From contig JAJVIJ010000020.1 in NCBI GenBank assembly GCA_022072095.1, forward strand, positions 1 to 56,394: a stretch of 56,394 nucleotides of DNA, read 5' to 3'. The notes beneath the pieces were generated by a model, which saw nothing but the letters and a program-made list of their open reading frames with translations, was not told the origin of the DNA and ran no database searches. A program made the position numbers and the translations under genes. Shown piece by piece: positions 35,616 through 44,928 of the stretch. Source of the DNA: Rhodocyclaceae bacterium. Its GTDB lineage: Bacteria > Pseudomonadota > Gammaproteobacteria > Burkholderiales > Rhodocyclaceae. Each line of letters begins with the position of its first letter. Position 1 is the first letter of the stretch.

Positions 35616-36147
35616 AATCCTCATGGATGGCCGGATCGTCGAGGACTGCTGGACGACCTGGATGCCGACATCCGGCGAAGATACGGCTCCGCCCGACCTG
35701 GCTCCCGATTCCAAGCAGGGCTTGATCCTGCCCCTTTCGGCCTGGACGAGTCGCAAGTCCGCCGATCCCGGCCTGGGTGTCTGGCTGGCCCCGAACGACG
35801 ATCCGTGGATACTCGCCGATGCCGTGGACAGCCTGCCGGTGATTGCGGTGCACTTCCCGGTGTTTACGGATGGGCGCGGTTATTCCACGGCCGTCGTGCT
35901 GCGTAGGCATCTCGGTTACCGTGGCGTCCTGCGCGCATTCGGTGATGTCCTCGTCGATCAGGCCACCGAACTCAGCCGTTGTGGCTTCAACTGTCTGGTG
36001 CCTCGCGCAGGCCAGCAAGCGGCCGCGTTCGTGGCGCGGCTCGCCGACTTCACCGAACCGTATCAGGCATCGGTTCATCCATTGCAACCTCTCTATCGCC
36101 GCGAGCATCGCGGCAACGGAACCCTGCATGATGCCCAGTCTCACTGA
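35608..36147 (+). CDS. DUF934 protein, putative sulfite-reduction partner
   Basis: Protein of 179 residues in the DUF934 family, nearly always found between cysI and cysH in proteobacteria that lack cysJ. It is described as a probable oxidoreductase helping sulfite reduction, but its biochemistry is not settled. Visible features are a VIAVHFPVFTDGRGYSTAVVLR strand-loop region and FGDVLVDQATELSRCGFNCLV; two cysteines occur in that last segment. No cofactor motif is recognisable. ATG 35608 overlaps the cysI stop by 8 nt; ATG 35575 is a longer option. It overlaps cysH by 20 nt. Confidence 0.85.
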   Translation: MPEILMDGRIVEDCWTTWMPTSGEDTAPPDLAPDSKQGLILPLSAWTSRKSADPGLGVWLAPNDDPWILADAVDSLPVIAVHFPVFTDGRGYSTAVVLRRHLGYRGVLRAFGDVLVDQATELSRCGFNCLVPRAGQQAAAFVARLADFTEPYQASVHPLQPLYRREHRGNGTLHDAQSH

Positions 36148-36868
36148 AAGCACGCCCGTCCCAATGGACAAGGTCGCGGCCCTGAAAGCCGACCTGGCGC
36201 AGATCGCGCGCGATCATGCCCCTGTCGTGCTGGCCAACAGCCTGGGCGTCGAGGACATGCTTCTGACCGACGTCATCGCTCGCGATGGACTCGAAATCGG
36301 GCAGTTCCTGCTGGACACGGGACGCCTGCCTGCAGAAACCTACGCGCTGCTCGATCGCCTGGAGGACCGCTACGGCATCCGGCCGGAACTGTATTTCCCA
36401 CGCCACGAGCTGATCGAGTCCTACGTGTCCGAACACGGTATCAATGGTTTCTATCGTTCCGTGGACCTGCGCAAGCGCTGCTGCGCGGTACGCAAGGTCG
36501 AGCCGCTCGCACGCGCGCTGTCCGGAAAGCGTGCCTGGATCACCGGCTTGCGCCGCCAACAGGCCGCGAGCCGCACCGGCCTGGCCGCGCGCGAGGATGA
36601 CCACGAACACGGGCTGATCAAGTTCAACCCCCTTGCGGACTGGACAGAAGCCGAGGTCTGGGCGTACATCCGCGCCCACGACGTGCCCTATAACGCACTG
36701 CACGACCACTTCTACCCGAGTATCGGCTGCGCACCCTGTACGCGCGCGATCACTCCCGGAGAAGACGTCCGTGCCGGCCGCTGGTGGTGGGAAGAGCCCG
36801 GCGGCAAGGAATGCGGCTTGCACCCAGACCGGGGCGCCGCTGTCCCCATCGTACCCAAGCTAGGCTGA
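36128..36868 (+). CDS. cysH: Adenylyl-sulfate (APS) reductase, 4Fe-4S type
   Basis: Reduces adenylyl sulfate to sulfite and AMP, 246 residues. The two cysteine pairs of the iron-sulfur APS-reductase class are present: C118-C119 (KRCCAVRKVEPL) and C201-C204 (SIGCAPCTRA), along with the catalytic tail KECGLH (C229). This class skips PAPS, so cysC is not needed, and none is seen. ATG 36128 overlaps DUF934 by 20 nt; ATG 36164 is a shorter alternative. It precedes cysD by 8 bp in the operon. Confidence 0.94.
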   Translation: MMPSLTESTPVPMDKVAALKADLAQIARDHAPVVLANSLGVEDMLLTDVIARDGLEIGQFLLDTGRLPAETYALLDRLEDRYGIRPELYFPRHELIESYVSEHGINGFYRSVDLRKRCCAVRKVEPLARALSGKRAWITGLRRQQAASRTGLAAREDDHEHGLIKFNPLADWTEAEVWAYIRAHDVPYNALHDHFYPSIGCAPCTRAITPGEDVRAGRWWWEEPGGKECGLHPDRGAAVPIVPKLG

Positions 36869-36876
36869 AATCCGTC

Positions 36877-37782
36877 ATGAACGCCCACGATCTTGCCCAC
36901 CTAGACTGGCTGGAATCCGAAGCCATTTACATTCTGCGCGAGGTGGCCGGACAATGCGCCCGCCCGGCACTGTTGTTCTCCGGCGGCAAGGATTCCGTAT
37001 GCATGCTGCGCCTCGCGGAGAAAGCCTTCCGGCCTGGGCGCTTCCCCTTTCCGCTGCTGCATATCGACACCGGCCACAACTATCAGGAAGTCATCGATTT
37101 CCGTGATGCCCGCGCAGCCGAACTTGGCGAGCAACTGATCGTGCGCAGCGTCGAGGACTCGATCGCGCGTGGCACCGTCAAGCTGAAAGCGCCCACCGAA
37201 TCGCGCAACCGTCACCAGTCCGTCACGCTGCTCGAAGCGGTTGCCGAGTTCGGCTTCGATTGCCTGATCGGCGGCGCCCGCCGGGACGAGGAGAAGGCGC
37301 GCGCCAAGGAACGCGTGATGAGCTTCCGCGATGATTTCGGGCAGTGGGATCCGAAAAACCAGCGACCTGAACTTTGGGATCTCTACAACGCGCGCGTGCA
37401 CAAAGGCGAACACATCCGCGCGTTCCCGATTTCCAACTGGACCGAACTGGATGTCTGGCAATACATCGCCAGGGAAGCACTAGCTTTGCCGTCGATCTAT
37501 TTCGCGCACCCGCGCCCGGTCGTCCGTCGTGGTGACACGCTCTATCCGGTCACACCACTGACACCCGCCAGCCCAGGCGACCAAGTCGAAACCGTCTCGG
37601 TCCGCTTCCGCACGGTGGGCGACGTGTCCTGTACGGCGCCGGTGGCCTCGGTCGCCGATACGCTGAACAAGATCATTGCCGAAACGGCGGCCACGACGCT
37701 GACCGAACGTGGTGCCACCCGGCTCGACGATCAGACCTCGGACGCAGCGATGGAGCAACGCAAGAAGGAAGGCTATTTTTGA
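36877..37782 (+). CDS. cysD: Sulfate adenylyltransferase subunit 2
   Basis: Catalytic subunit of ATP sulfurylase, 301 residues, making adenylyl sulfate from sulfate and ATP. The PP-loop ATP-binding motif LLFSGGKDSVCML is seen near residue 30, followed by GGARRDEEKARAKE and the C-terminal MEQRKKEGYF typical of CysD. ATG 36877 lies 8 bp after the cysH stop. Works with the CysN GTPase encoded 4 bp downstream. Confidence 0.96.
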   Translation: MNAHDLAHLDWLESEAIYILREVAGQCARPALLFSGGKDSVCMLRLAEKAFRPGRFPFPLLHIDTGHNYQEVIDFRDARAAELGEQLIVRSVEDSIARGTVKLKAPTESRNRHQSVTLLEAVAEFGFDCLIGGARRDEEKARAKERVMSFRDDFGQWDPKNQRPELWDLYNARVHKGEHIRAFPISNWTELDVWQYIAREALALPSIYFAHPRPVVRRGDTLYPVTPLTPASPGDQVETVSVRFRTVGDVSCTAPVASVADTLNKIIAETAATTLTERGATRLDDQTSDAAMEQRKKEGYF

Positions 37783-37786
37783 CATC

Positions 37787-39055
37787 ATGTCCGCACGCGA
37801 ACCCATTCCCGAACCTCAAGCAACGACGCTGCTGCGTTTCACGACCTGCGGTTCCGTCGACGACGGCAAGAGCACGCTGATCGGCCGCCTGCTCTACGAC
37901 AGCAAGTCGTTGCTCGCCGATGCCCTGAACCACCTCGAGCGCACCTCTGCGAATCGTGGTTTCGATGGTCTCGATCTGTCGCTGGTGACCGATGGCCTGC
38001 AGGCCGAGCGGGAGCAGGGCATCACCATCGATGTCGCCTACCGCTATTTCACGACCGGTCACCGCAAGTACATCATCGCGGACGCACCCGGGCACGAGCA
38101 GTACACGCGCAACATGGTCACGGCCGCGTCGACCGCCGATCTAGCGATCATCCTGGTCGACGCCAGCAAGGGCGTGTCGCCGCAAACACGTCGGCACACA
38201 GCTATCTCCGCGCTGCTGGGTATCCCACAAGTCGTGTTCGCGATCAACAAGATGGACCTGGTCGACTGGTCACAGGCACGCTACACGGCGATCAGCGAGG
38301 CCTGCGGCGAACTGGCGGCACGCCTGGGGATCGCGGAAGCGGCCATGCTCCCGCTTTCCGCGCTGCATGGTGACCTCGTGGTCGAGCGCGGCGAGCGAAT
38401 GCCCTGGTATGCCGGCCCAACGCTGATGGATCTTCTGGAGCGGGCTCACGGTGCCCACCCGAGCGGGAACGTCGGGCTGCGCTTCCCCGTTCAGTGGGTG
38501 AGCCGTCCGGACGGCCCGCAGGGGATGCGCCGGTATTCCGGAAAAATCGAAGCCGGGGAAGTCGCAGTCGGCGACGAAATTCAGGTCCTGCCCGCCGGTC
38601 ACCCCGCCATCGTCCAAGGAATCAACCTTGGCAACCAGACACTCCAGCGCGCGGAGGAGGGACAATCAGTCATGCTTGCCCTCGATCGGGAGCTCGACGT
38701 CTCACGCGGGGACATGTTCGTCAGCCCAGACCAGCAGCCGCGCGTACTCCGAGACTTCGAAGCGGAACTGTGCTGGCTGGCAGAATCTCCGCTCAACATT
38801 GCCCGTACCTACCTGCTCAGGCACACGACGCGTGAGGTCCGGGCTAAAATCATCGCGATTCATCACACGCTGGATATCAAGACGCTGGAACATACTGCCG
38901 CAAGCGAGCTACACGTCAACGCACTCGGAAGGGTGAGCCTGCGGCTCGCTCAGCCGGTTGCCGTGGACACCTACACCCACAGCCGGGCGACCGGTGCATT
39001 CATCCTGATCGACGCTGACACCAATGCCACGGTGGCCGCGGGCATGATTCGTTGA
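37787..39055 (+). CDS. cysN: Sulfate adenylyltransferase subunit 1 (GTPase)
   Basis: Regulatory GTPase of ATP sulfurylase, 422 residues. G1 is GSVDDGKST, G3 is DAPGHEQYTRN and G4 is NKMDLVD. Shorter than the E. coli protein (about 475), with no CysC kinase domain fused at the C-terminus, which fits a pathway that reduces APS directly. ATG 37787 lies 4 bp after cysD; its TGA overlaps the TTG start of cobA. Confidence 0.95.
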   Translation: MSAREPIPEPQATTLLRFTTCGSVDDGKSTLIGRLLYDSKSLLADALNHLERTSANRGFDGLDLSLVTDGLQAEREQGITIDVAYRYFTTGHRKYIIADAPGHEQYTRNMVTAASTADLAIILVDASKGVSPQTRRHTAISALLGIPQVVFAINKMDLVDWSQARYTAISEACGELAARLGIAEAAMLPLSALHGDLVVERGERMPWYAGPTLMDLLERAHGAHPSGNVGLRFPVQWVSRPDGPQGMRRYSGKIEAGEVAVGDEIQVLPAGHPAIVQGINLGNQTLQRAEEGQSVMLALDRELDVSRGDMFVSPDQQPRVLRDFEAELCWLAESPLNIARTYLLRHTTREVRAKIIAIHHTLDIKTLEHTAASELHVNALGRVSLRLAQPVAVDTYTHSRATGAFILIDADTNATVAAGMIR

Positions 39056-39807
39056 CCGGGAAGGTTTATCTGGTCGGTGCCGGCCCCGGGGCGCTGGACC
39101 TTCTTACTCTGCGCGCTGCAAGGCTGCTCGCCGAAGCGGACTGCGTGTTCCACGATGCACTGATACACCCGGACATGCTCGCGCTCGCGCCGCACGCCCG
39201 CCTGGTTTCGGTCGGCAAGCGAAGCGGCGGCCCATCCACGGCTCAGCAGGTCATCGATCAGCAGCTCGTCGACTCAGCCCGACACTACCAGCGCATCGTC
39301 CGCCTTAAAGGCGGCGACCCGATGCTGTTCGGCCGCGCCCAGGAAGAGATCGACGCACTCACTGCCGCAGGCATCGAGTTCGAAGTTGTTCCCGGCGTCA
39401 CCGCAGCATCGGGGGCGGCGGCTGAACTGCAATGCCCGCTGACGCGAAGGAAAGTTGGACGGACGCTGCTGCTCGCCACGCCACGTGTCGCGAAAGGCGC
39501 GCCCGATTCGGAATGGGTGAGGGCGGTCCTGGCGTCGGACAGTGCCGCGCTGTACATGGCAGGCGACGGCCTGGCATGGGTCGCCGAGCAGCTGATGGCA
39601 GGCGGCGCCGACCCCGAAACACCGACAGTCGTGATCGAGGACGCCACCTTGCCCACTCAGCGCAGCGATGCGCAAACGCTGGCCGACTTGCGCGCCTGCC
39701 CGCCCAGAGGGCATGGTGGTCCACGCCTGTTGCTCATAGGCTCAGCCGTCGCCGATGTTCCTCGCCCGGCTAGGGCTCCTGGTCCCTCGCTGTCGCCAGC
39801 CAGCTAG
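39052..39807 (+). CDS. cobA: Uroporphyrinogen-III C-methyltransferase
   Basis: SUMT enzyme of 251 residues that methylates uroporphyrinogen III to precorrin-2, the first step to siroheme for CysI. Family motifs are VYLVGAGPGALDLLTLRA, VRLKGGDPMLFGRAQEE and the VVPGVTAASGAAA segment with PLTRR. It lacks the dehydrogenase/chelatase half of CysG, so those steps must be encoded elsewhere. It starts with TTG at 39052, overlapping the cysN stop, a sign of tight coupling. The C-terminal 20 or so residues are rich in proline and serine. Confidence 0.93.
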   Translation: MTGKVYLVGAGPGALDLLTLRAARLLAEADCVFHDALIHPDMLALAPHARLVSVGKRSGGPSTAQQVIDQQLVDSARHYQRIVRLKGGDPMLFGRAQEEIDALTAAGIEFEVVPGVTAASGAAAELQCPLTRRKVGRTLLLATPRVAKGAPDSEWVRAVLASDSAALYMAGDGLAWVAEQLMAGGADPETPTVVIEDATLPTQRSDAQTLADLRACPPRGHGGPRLLLIGSAVADVPRPARAPGPSLSPAS

Positions 39808-39836
39808 GCGCGCCCGGTCCGCGACGTGCGCTCACC

Positions 39837-40607
39837 GTGAACCCCGCAGATCGCTACGCTCGCGAAACGATTCTGGATCGCCGGGACTGGGCGGATGGGC
39901 TGTTTTCGCTGCGCTGCTCGCGACCGGCGGGATTCCGCTTCACCGCCGGCCAGTTCGCGCGCATAGGCGTGGAAGTAGCTGTCGCAGGAGGGGGTAGCCC
40001 GGCAACCATATGGCGCCCCTACTCCCTGGTTTCGTCTGCCGACGACCCTTGCCTCGAGTTTTTCTCGGTGATCGCCCCACAGGGCGAGTTCAGTCCACGG
40101 CTGGCGGACATGCAAGCGGGCGATAGCCTGCTCATCGATCGCACCGCGTACGGCTTCTTCACTCTGGAACGCTTCGCCGACGGCCGCGACCTTTGGCTCA
40201 TCGCCACCGGCACCGGTCTCGCTCCCTTTGTGTCGATGCTGCGCGATACGACCACCTGGAGCCGATACGAACGGGTGATCATCGTGCACGGGGTCCGCTA
40301 CGCCGACAATTTTGCCTATGCCGACCAATTCGTCGCCCTTGTCAATGCAGGACGGGCATTGCGCTACGTACGGTGCTCGACTCGTGAGCGTGCAGCTGAC
40401 GCCCTGCACGGCAGAATCCCGGTGTTGCTCGAGCAAGGGGAACTGGAGCGTGCAGCCGCCACCCAGCTATCGATCGAGCACTCGCGCGTGATGATCTGTG
40501 GAAACCCCGGAATGATTCGCTCGTTGCGGCAGCTGCTGGAAACGCGCGGCTTCCGGATCGGGCGCCGGGGCACCCCCGGGCAAATGGCGCTGGAAGCCTA
40601 CTGGTGA
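39837..40607 (+). CDS. fpr: Ferredoxin/flavodoxin-NADP+ reductase
   Basis: FAD enzyme of 256 residues exchanging electrons between NADPH and ferredoxin or flavodoxin. The FAD motif is WRPYSLVSS, the NADP motif LIATGTGLAPFVSML, and the C-terminus ends EAYW, a known variant of the bacterial Fpr tail. It starts with GTG 39837, 29 bp after cobA. As the last gene of a cys operon without cysJ, it is a candidate electron supplier for sulfite reductase. That link is inference from position. Confidence 0.9.
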   Translation: MNPADRYARETILDRRDWADGLFSLRCSRPAGFRFTAGQFARIGVEVAVAGGGSPATIWRPYSLVSSADDPCLEFFSVIAPQGEFSPRLADMQAGDSLLIDRTAYGFFTLERFADGRDLWLIATGTGLAPFVSMLRDTTTWSRYERVIIVHGVRYADNFAYADQFVALVNAGRALRYVRCSTRERAADALHGRIPVLLEQGELERAAATQLSIEHSRVMICGNPGMIRSLRQLLETRGFRIGRRGTPGQMALEAYW

Positions 40608-40661
40608 CAGTAACGGAGCCTCCAGCTTGGGGCGTGTGTTGCACGCTTGCGAGTCGGGCGG

Positions 40662-41828
40662 TCAGCCGACCGTAGGGTCGCGCGGACCACGTTCGCCGGC
40701 ATCTTCAAGAGGCTTCTTCGTTCGCCGGCGTCGCGTAGGCTTCTTCCCATTGGTCGAAGCCGGTTGACCCTCCATCCTTTCGATTTCGGGGTCGGCCATT
40801 GAATTGCCCGCGATATCGGCTACGGATGCCGTTGGCAGCGATTCGAACAGTTCAGGCTGCGCAAACAAGCCGGGCACACCCCCGGTGTGCAGAAACAATA
40901 CTGGCGCCGCGCGCGGGATCATTGCAGCGCGGGCCATCGAAATCAGCCCGGACATTGCCTTGCCCGTGTAGGTCGGGTCGAGCAACAAACCTTCCAGCGA
41001 GGCCGTCAGGAAAATGGCCTCACGCATGGCCTCGGTAGGATGACCATACCCCTCCCCGACAAAGCGGTCGTCCACACGGACTGCACGGCGAGGCAAGCGA
41101 CGACCGCCGAGCGCGGCGACCAGCTCCTGCGCCTGCGTCCAGACAGACTCCTCCTTTTCTGCGCGCGTGCCCTCGACGGCTACGCCCAGCACCCGGGCCT
41201 TGCTTCCCACGCAGTGGAGTCCCGCCACCAGGCCGGCATGCGTGCCACCACTGCCGGTAGGCACAATGATGGTGTCGAATGTGACGCCGACTTGAGCTTC
41301 CTGGATCGAGAGTTCTTCCGCGCACAGCGCGTATCCGAAACCGCCGACCAGCGATGATCCACCGACAGGAATCAGGTATGGTCGCCGTCCATCCCTCCGC
41401 AGGATTTCGGCACGCTCCATCATGGCGTCCTCGCGCGAAGCGGGTGCGTCGATCAATTGTATGCGCGCGCCAAAAAGGCGGTCCAGGAGGACGTTCCCGG
41501 ATTTCAGATAGGCCTCTCCCTCCTTTCGCCCCCTGAGCAATATCAGCTCACAGTGCAAACCAAGACGGGCACAGGCCGCTGCGGTCTGGCGAGCGTGGTT
41601 GGATTGGAGCGCCCCGACCGTCAGCACCGTATCCGCACCCTGTCGCAACGCATCGCCAAGCAGAAACTCCAGCTTGCGTATCTTGTTGCCACCCAGACCC
41701 AAGCCGGTCTGATCGTCCCGCTTTACATAAAGCGCATCGAGGCCGAGCACCCGCCCCAAGCGATCCAGAGGCACAACGGGCGTGGGCAAGAGTGCTAACG
41801 GCTGACGAACCAGTTTCTTCCCCTCCAC
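40662..41828 (-). CDS. D-cysteine desulfhydrase / ACC deaminase-like PLP enzyme with basic tail
   Basis: Fold-type II PLP enzyme of about 388 residues. The cofactor lysine is K49 in GLGLGGNKIRKLEFLL, with VGALQSNHARQTAAA and TGSGGTHAGLVAG as further family marks. It could break D-cysteine to pyruvate, sulfide and ammonia, or act on another D-amino acid or ACC. GTG 41828 is chosen because the open frame further up crosses the rplQ terminator. The last 30 residues are strongly basic (KKPTRRRRTKK), beyond the family's usual end. It lies between the cys operon and the ribosomal cluster, reading toward the cys genes. Confidence 0.77.
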   Translation of the reverse strand: MEGKKLVRQPLALLPTPVVPLDRLGRVLGLDALYVKRDDQTGLGLGGNKIRKLEFLLGDALRQGADTVLTVGALQSNHARQTAAACARLGLHCELILLRGRKEGEAYLKSGNVLLDRLFGARIQLIDAPASREDAMMERAEILRRDGRRPYLIPVGGSSLVGGFGYALCAEELSIQEAQVGVTFDTIIVPTGSGGTHAGLVAGLHCVGSKARVLGVAVEGTRAEKEESVWTQAQELVAALGGRRLPRRAVRVDDRFVGEGYGHPTEAMREAIFLTASLEGLLLDPTYTGKAMSGLISMARAAMIPRAAPVLFLHTGGVPGLFAQPELFESLPTASVADIAGNSMADPEIERMEGQPASTNGKKPTRRRRTKKPLEDAGERGPRDPTVG

Positions 41829-41888
41829 CGGCTGCTGTCCATCGGTATGATGACTATCAAGAATGTCGAGATCGCTGGCCCCATTGAC

Positions 41889-41915
41889 GCAAAAAAGCCG
41901 GGACTTGCCCGGCTT
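41889..41915 (-). terminator. Intrinsic terminator of the alpha operon
   Basis: AAGCCGGG (41895-41902) and CCCGGCTT (41908-41915) form an 8-bp stem with a 5-nt loop, followed on the minus strand by a TTTTTT run (41896-41891). It lies 32 bp beyond the rplQ stop and ends the long ribosomal transcript. Confidence 0.87.
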
Positions 41916-41947
41916 GCGACGTTCGACCACGCACCACTCGGGTCGCC

Positions 41948-42337
41948 CTACGACCCCGTATCGGCAGCCGACTCGTCGGCACGCTTTTCAGTGAGCTCAA
42001 CCAGCGCCATCGGCGCGCTGTCTCCAACCCGAAATCCCCACTTCAAGATCCTGACGTAGCCGCCCGGGCGCGACGCGAAGCGCGGGCCCAACTCATCAAA
42101 GACTTTCACGACAATCTCCCGATCACGCAAGCGGCTGAACGCCAATCGTCTGTTCGCCAGACTGGGCTTCTTACCCAGCGTAATGATCGGCTCGACCACT
42201 CGCCGCAACGCCTTGGCCTTGGGCAGCGTGGTGCGTATGGCCTCGTGCCGAAGCAACGACACAGCCATGTTGCGCAACATCGCTTCGCGGTGCGAGCTGG
42301 TGCGATTGAGTTTGCTTAATCCATTTCGATGCCGCAT
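41948..42337 (-). CDS. rplQ: 50S ribosomal protein L17
   Basis: Last gene of the alpha operon, 129 residues. Family start [20 protein letters not shown] and the [22 protein letters not shown] segment are intact. It follows rpoA by 7 bp and is followed by a strong terminator. Confidence 0.97.
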   Translation of the reverse strand: MRHRNGLSKLNRTSSHREAMLRNMAVSLLRHEAIRTTLPKAKALRRVVEPIITLGKKPSLANRRLAFSRLRDREIVVKVFDELGPRFASRPGGYVRILKWGFRVGDSAPMALVELTEKRADESAADTGS

Positions 42338-42344
42338 GCTGACC

Positions 42345-43316
42345 TCACAATTTCTCTAGTCCGGGGGGTGGCCAGTTTTCCAGACGCATGCCCAGCGTCA
42401 ATCCGCGTCCGGCCAACACCTCCTTAATTTCGTTCAGCGATTTCCGACCCAGATTAGGGGTCTTCAACAGCTCCGCTTCGGTGCGCTGTATCAAATCGCC
42501 GATATAGTAGATGTTCTCGGCCTTGAGACAGTTCGCGGAACGAACCGTCAGCTCGAGATCATCGACCGGGCGCAGCAGGATCGGATCGACTTGGGTTGGC
42601 TGCGGCGATTCGAGCGGCGCGGATACACCTTCCAAGTCGGCGAAGACCGACAGCTGCTCGATCAGGATGCGCGCCGCCCGACGGACCGCATCCTCAGGCT
42701 CGATCGCACCGTTGGTCTCGATGTCCATAACGAGGCGATCGAGATCGGTACGCTGCTCCACCCGGGCGCTCTCGACGACGTAGGAGACCCGCCTGACCGG
42801 GCTGAACGACGCATCCAGCACGATAGCGCCGACAGGTTTGCTCTCACTCACCCTCTGGGTCGCTGGTACGTAGCCCTGCCCCTGCTCGATCCTGATCTGC
42901 ATCTTGAGGTTGGCGCCGGTCGCCAGATGCGCGATCACGTGCTGCGGGTTGACAATTTCGACATCATGCGACGCCTCGATATCTCCGGCGGTCAACACGC
43001 CTCCTCCCGATTTGGACACCTTGAGTAGGGCATCCTGTCGGTTGTGCAGCTTCAATACCATGCCTTTGAGATTCAGCAGAATGTCCACGACATCTTCGCG
43101 AACCCCCTCGATTGCGGAGTACTCATGCACCACACCGTCGATCAGAACTTCGGTCGGCGCATATCCAGGCATGGACGACAGCAGAATCCTGCGCAAGGCG
43201 TTCCCCAGTGTGTGGCCAAAACCGCGTTCAAACGGCTCCATGACCACCCGCGCATGCGCGGGAGAAAGATTCTGAACATCAATAATTCTGGGCTTCAACA
43301 ATGCGCTAGCGTGCAT
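42345..43316 (-). CDS. rpoA: RNA polymerase alpha subunit
   Basis: RNA polymerase subunit of 323 residues that starts core assembly and carries the C-terminal DNA-contact domain. The N-terminal domain shows [23 protein letters not shown]; the C-terminal domain shows [22 protein letters not shown] and [19 protein letters not shown]. Standard position in the alpha operon between rpsD and rplQ. Confidence 0.98.
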   Translation of the reverse strand: MHASALLKPRIIDVQNLSPAHARVVMEPFERGFGHTLGNALRRILLSSMPGYAPTEVLIDGVVHEYSAIEGVREDVVDILLNLKGMVLKLHNRQDALLKVSKSGGGVLTAGDIEASHDVEIVNPQHVIAHLATGANLKMQIRIEQGQGYVPATQRVSESKPVGAIVLDASFSPVRRVSYVVESARVEQRTDLDRLVMDIETNGAIEPEDAVRRAARILIEQLSVFADLEGVSAPLESPQPTQVDPILLRPVDDLELTVRSANCLKAENIYYIGDLIQRTEAELLKTPNLGRKSLNEIKEVLAGRGLTLGMRLENWPPPGLEKL

Positions 43317-43345
43317 TAACTATCCTTCCGATATACGCATCCAAA

Positions 43346-43975
43346 TCAACGCGAATAAAGCTCGACGACCAGTGACTCGTTGATTGTGGATGGCAACTCC
43401 TCACGCTGGGGAAGCGCCTTGAAAACCGCCTTTCCTTCCTCGACGTTGACATCCAGCCATTCGGGAAAGCCACGGGAGGTCGCAGCTTCCAACGCCGCCT
43501 TGACCCTGATTTGAGCACGCGCGCCCTGAGTGAGCGCCACGACATCGCCCGGGCGCAGAGAATAGGAGGGGATATTGACCCTACGGCCGTTGACCAGAAC
43601 ACCGTTGTGCCTGACCAGTTGCCTCGCCTCAGAGCGGGATGCTCCAAAACCCATGCGAAACGCCGCCGTGTCGAGACGGCTCTCCAGTAGTTGCAACAGA
43701 TTCTCGCCCGTACGCCCGCGGCGCCGCTCAGCCTCTGCATAGACGCGCCGGAACTGCCGCTCGAGCACACCATATATACGACGAATCTTCTGCTTCTCGC
43801 GAAGTTGCTGACCGTAACCAGACAGCCGCTGACCCGATTTCTGGCCGTGCTGCCCGGGCGCATAGCTCCGCCGATCAACGGCACATTTATCGGTGAAGCA
43901 CTTTTCACCCTTCAGAAAAAGCTTTTCGCCTTCACGCCTGCACTGACGACATTTTGGGTCAAGATTACGTGCCAC
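43346..43975 (-). CDS. rpsD: 30S ribosomal protein S4, four-cysteine type
   Basis: Assembly protein of the small subunit, 209 residues. It starts with GTG 43975 after AGGAG. The N-terminus carries cysteines C9, C12, C26 and C31 (CRQCRREG, then EKCFTDKC), a likely zinc site that many other betaproteobacterial S4 proteins have lost. The S4 RNA-binding domain is intact (SRLDTAAFRMGFGASRSEAR). Confidence 0.97.
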   Translation of the reverse strand: MARNLDPKCRQCRREGEKLFLKGEKCFTDKCAVDRRSYAPGQHGQKSGQRLSGYGQQLREKQKIRRIYGVLERQFRRVYAEAERRRGRTGENLLQLLESRLDTAAFRMGFGASRSEARQLVRHNGVLVNGRRVNIPSYSLRPGDVVALTQGARAQIRVKAALEAATSRGFPEWLDVNVEEGKAVFKALPQREELPSTINESLVVELYSR

Positions 43976-43991
43976 TATTTACTCCTAGACA

Positions 43992-44381
43992 TCATATGCG
44001 GCGCCGCTTGGGCGGCCGACAACCATTGTGTGGAATCGGCGTTACGTCGGTAATGCTGGATATCTTCAGGCCAAGCGCATTGAGCGCACGCACCGACGAT
44101 TCCCGCCCCGGGCCTGGACCCTTTACCCGCACCTCGAGATTTTTGACGCCACACTCCTGCGCCGCCCTCCCCGCCGCCTCGGCAGCGATCTGCGCAGCAA
44201 ATGGCGTGCTCTTGCGAGAACCCTTGAACCCAGCGCCACCGGAAGTCGCCCAGGACAGCGCGTTGCCCTGACGATCGGTAATGGTGATGATCGTGTTGTT
44301 GAACGAGGCATGCACGTGCGCAATGCCCTCCACAACATTTTTCTTGATCTTCTTGCGAACCTTGGTTTGTGTCTTGGCCAT
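43992..44381 (-). CDS. rpsK: 30S ribosomal protein S11
   Basis: Small-subunit protein of 129 residues, with the conserved [20 protein letters not shown] and the C-terminal [15 protein letters not shown] chose ATG 44381, which gives the family start [11 protein letters not shown]; the open frame upstream is not coding. A 129-bp gap separates it from rpsM. Confidence 0.97.
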   Translation of the reverse strand: MAKTQTKVRKKIKKNVVEGIAHVHASFNNTIITITDRQGNALSWATSGGAGFKGSRKSTPFAAQIAAEAAGRAAQECGVKNLEVRVKGPGPGRESSVRALNALGLKISSITDVTPIPHNGCRPPKRRRI

Positions 44382-44510
44382 ATGCTTTCGCCCGGCAATG
44401 ATTGCTCCATGTGCCAACCGGCACCCGAGCCGTGGTACTAATATGAAAGATATCCAGCCTACCCAAGCGCACGCGACTTCACCGACTACGGCGCGCCTCG
44501 CGGCTTCGAG

Positions 44511-44876
44511 TTATTTCTTGCCAGCGACGATAGCTTTGCGAGGTCCCTTTCGGGTCCGTGCGTTGGTCTTTGTGCGCTGCCCGCGCACCGGCAATCCACG
44601 ACGGTGACGGACACCCCGATAACAACCGAGATCCATCAGTCGCTTGATGCTCATCGTCACTTCACGACGCAGATCACCCTCGACCGTGAACTTCGCAACC
44701 TCGGCTCTCAGCCTTTCCATATCGGCATCAGCGAGATCCTTGATCTTCGCCGACCTGGAGACGCCCGCAGCGTCGCACAGCAGCCGTGCCCGGCTCCGAC
44801 CGACTCCAAAAATGGCTGTCAGCGCGATCTCGGCGTGCTGATGATTCGGAATATTGACGCCAGCGATACGCGCCAT
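44511..44876 (-). CDS. rpsM: 30S ribosomal protein S13
   Basis: Small-subunit protein of 121 residues that contacts the large subunit and P-site tRNA. It starts [18 protein letters not shown] and ends in the usual basic tail ([16 protein letters not shown]). ATG 44876 is placed 6 nt after AGAGG; ATG 44879 and TTG 44882 are adjacent alternatives. Confidence 0.97.
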   Translation of the reverse strand: MARIAGVNIPNHQHAEIALTAIFGVGRSRARLLCDAAGVSRSAKIKDLADADMERLRAEVAKFTVEGDLRREVTMSIKRLMDLGCYRGVRHRRGLPVRGQRTKTNARTRKGPRKAIVAGKK

Positions 44877-44928
44877 CATCAACCTCTAAAAGAAAAGCGG
44901 TGAATTATATTTGGTAAGCAATGCCAGA

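Noticed and set aside
40632-40670. Two short hairpins (GCGTG/CACGC and GTCGG/CCGAC) between fpr and the convergent PLP-enzyme gene.
   Set aside because: Only 5-bp stems without T tracts, one of them overlapping coding sequence; not enough to call a terminator.
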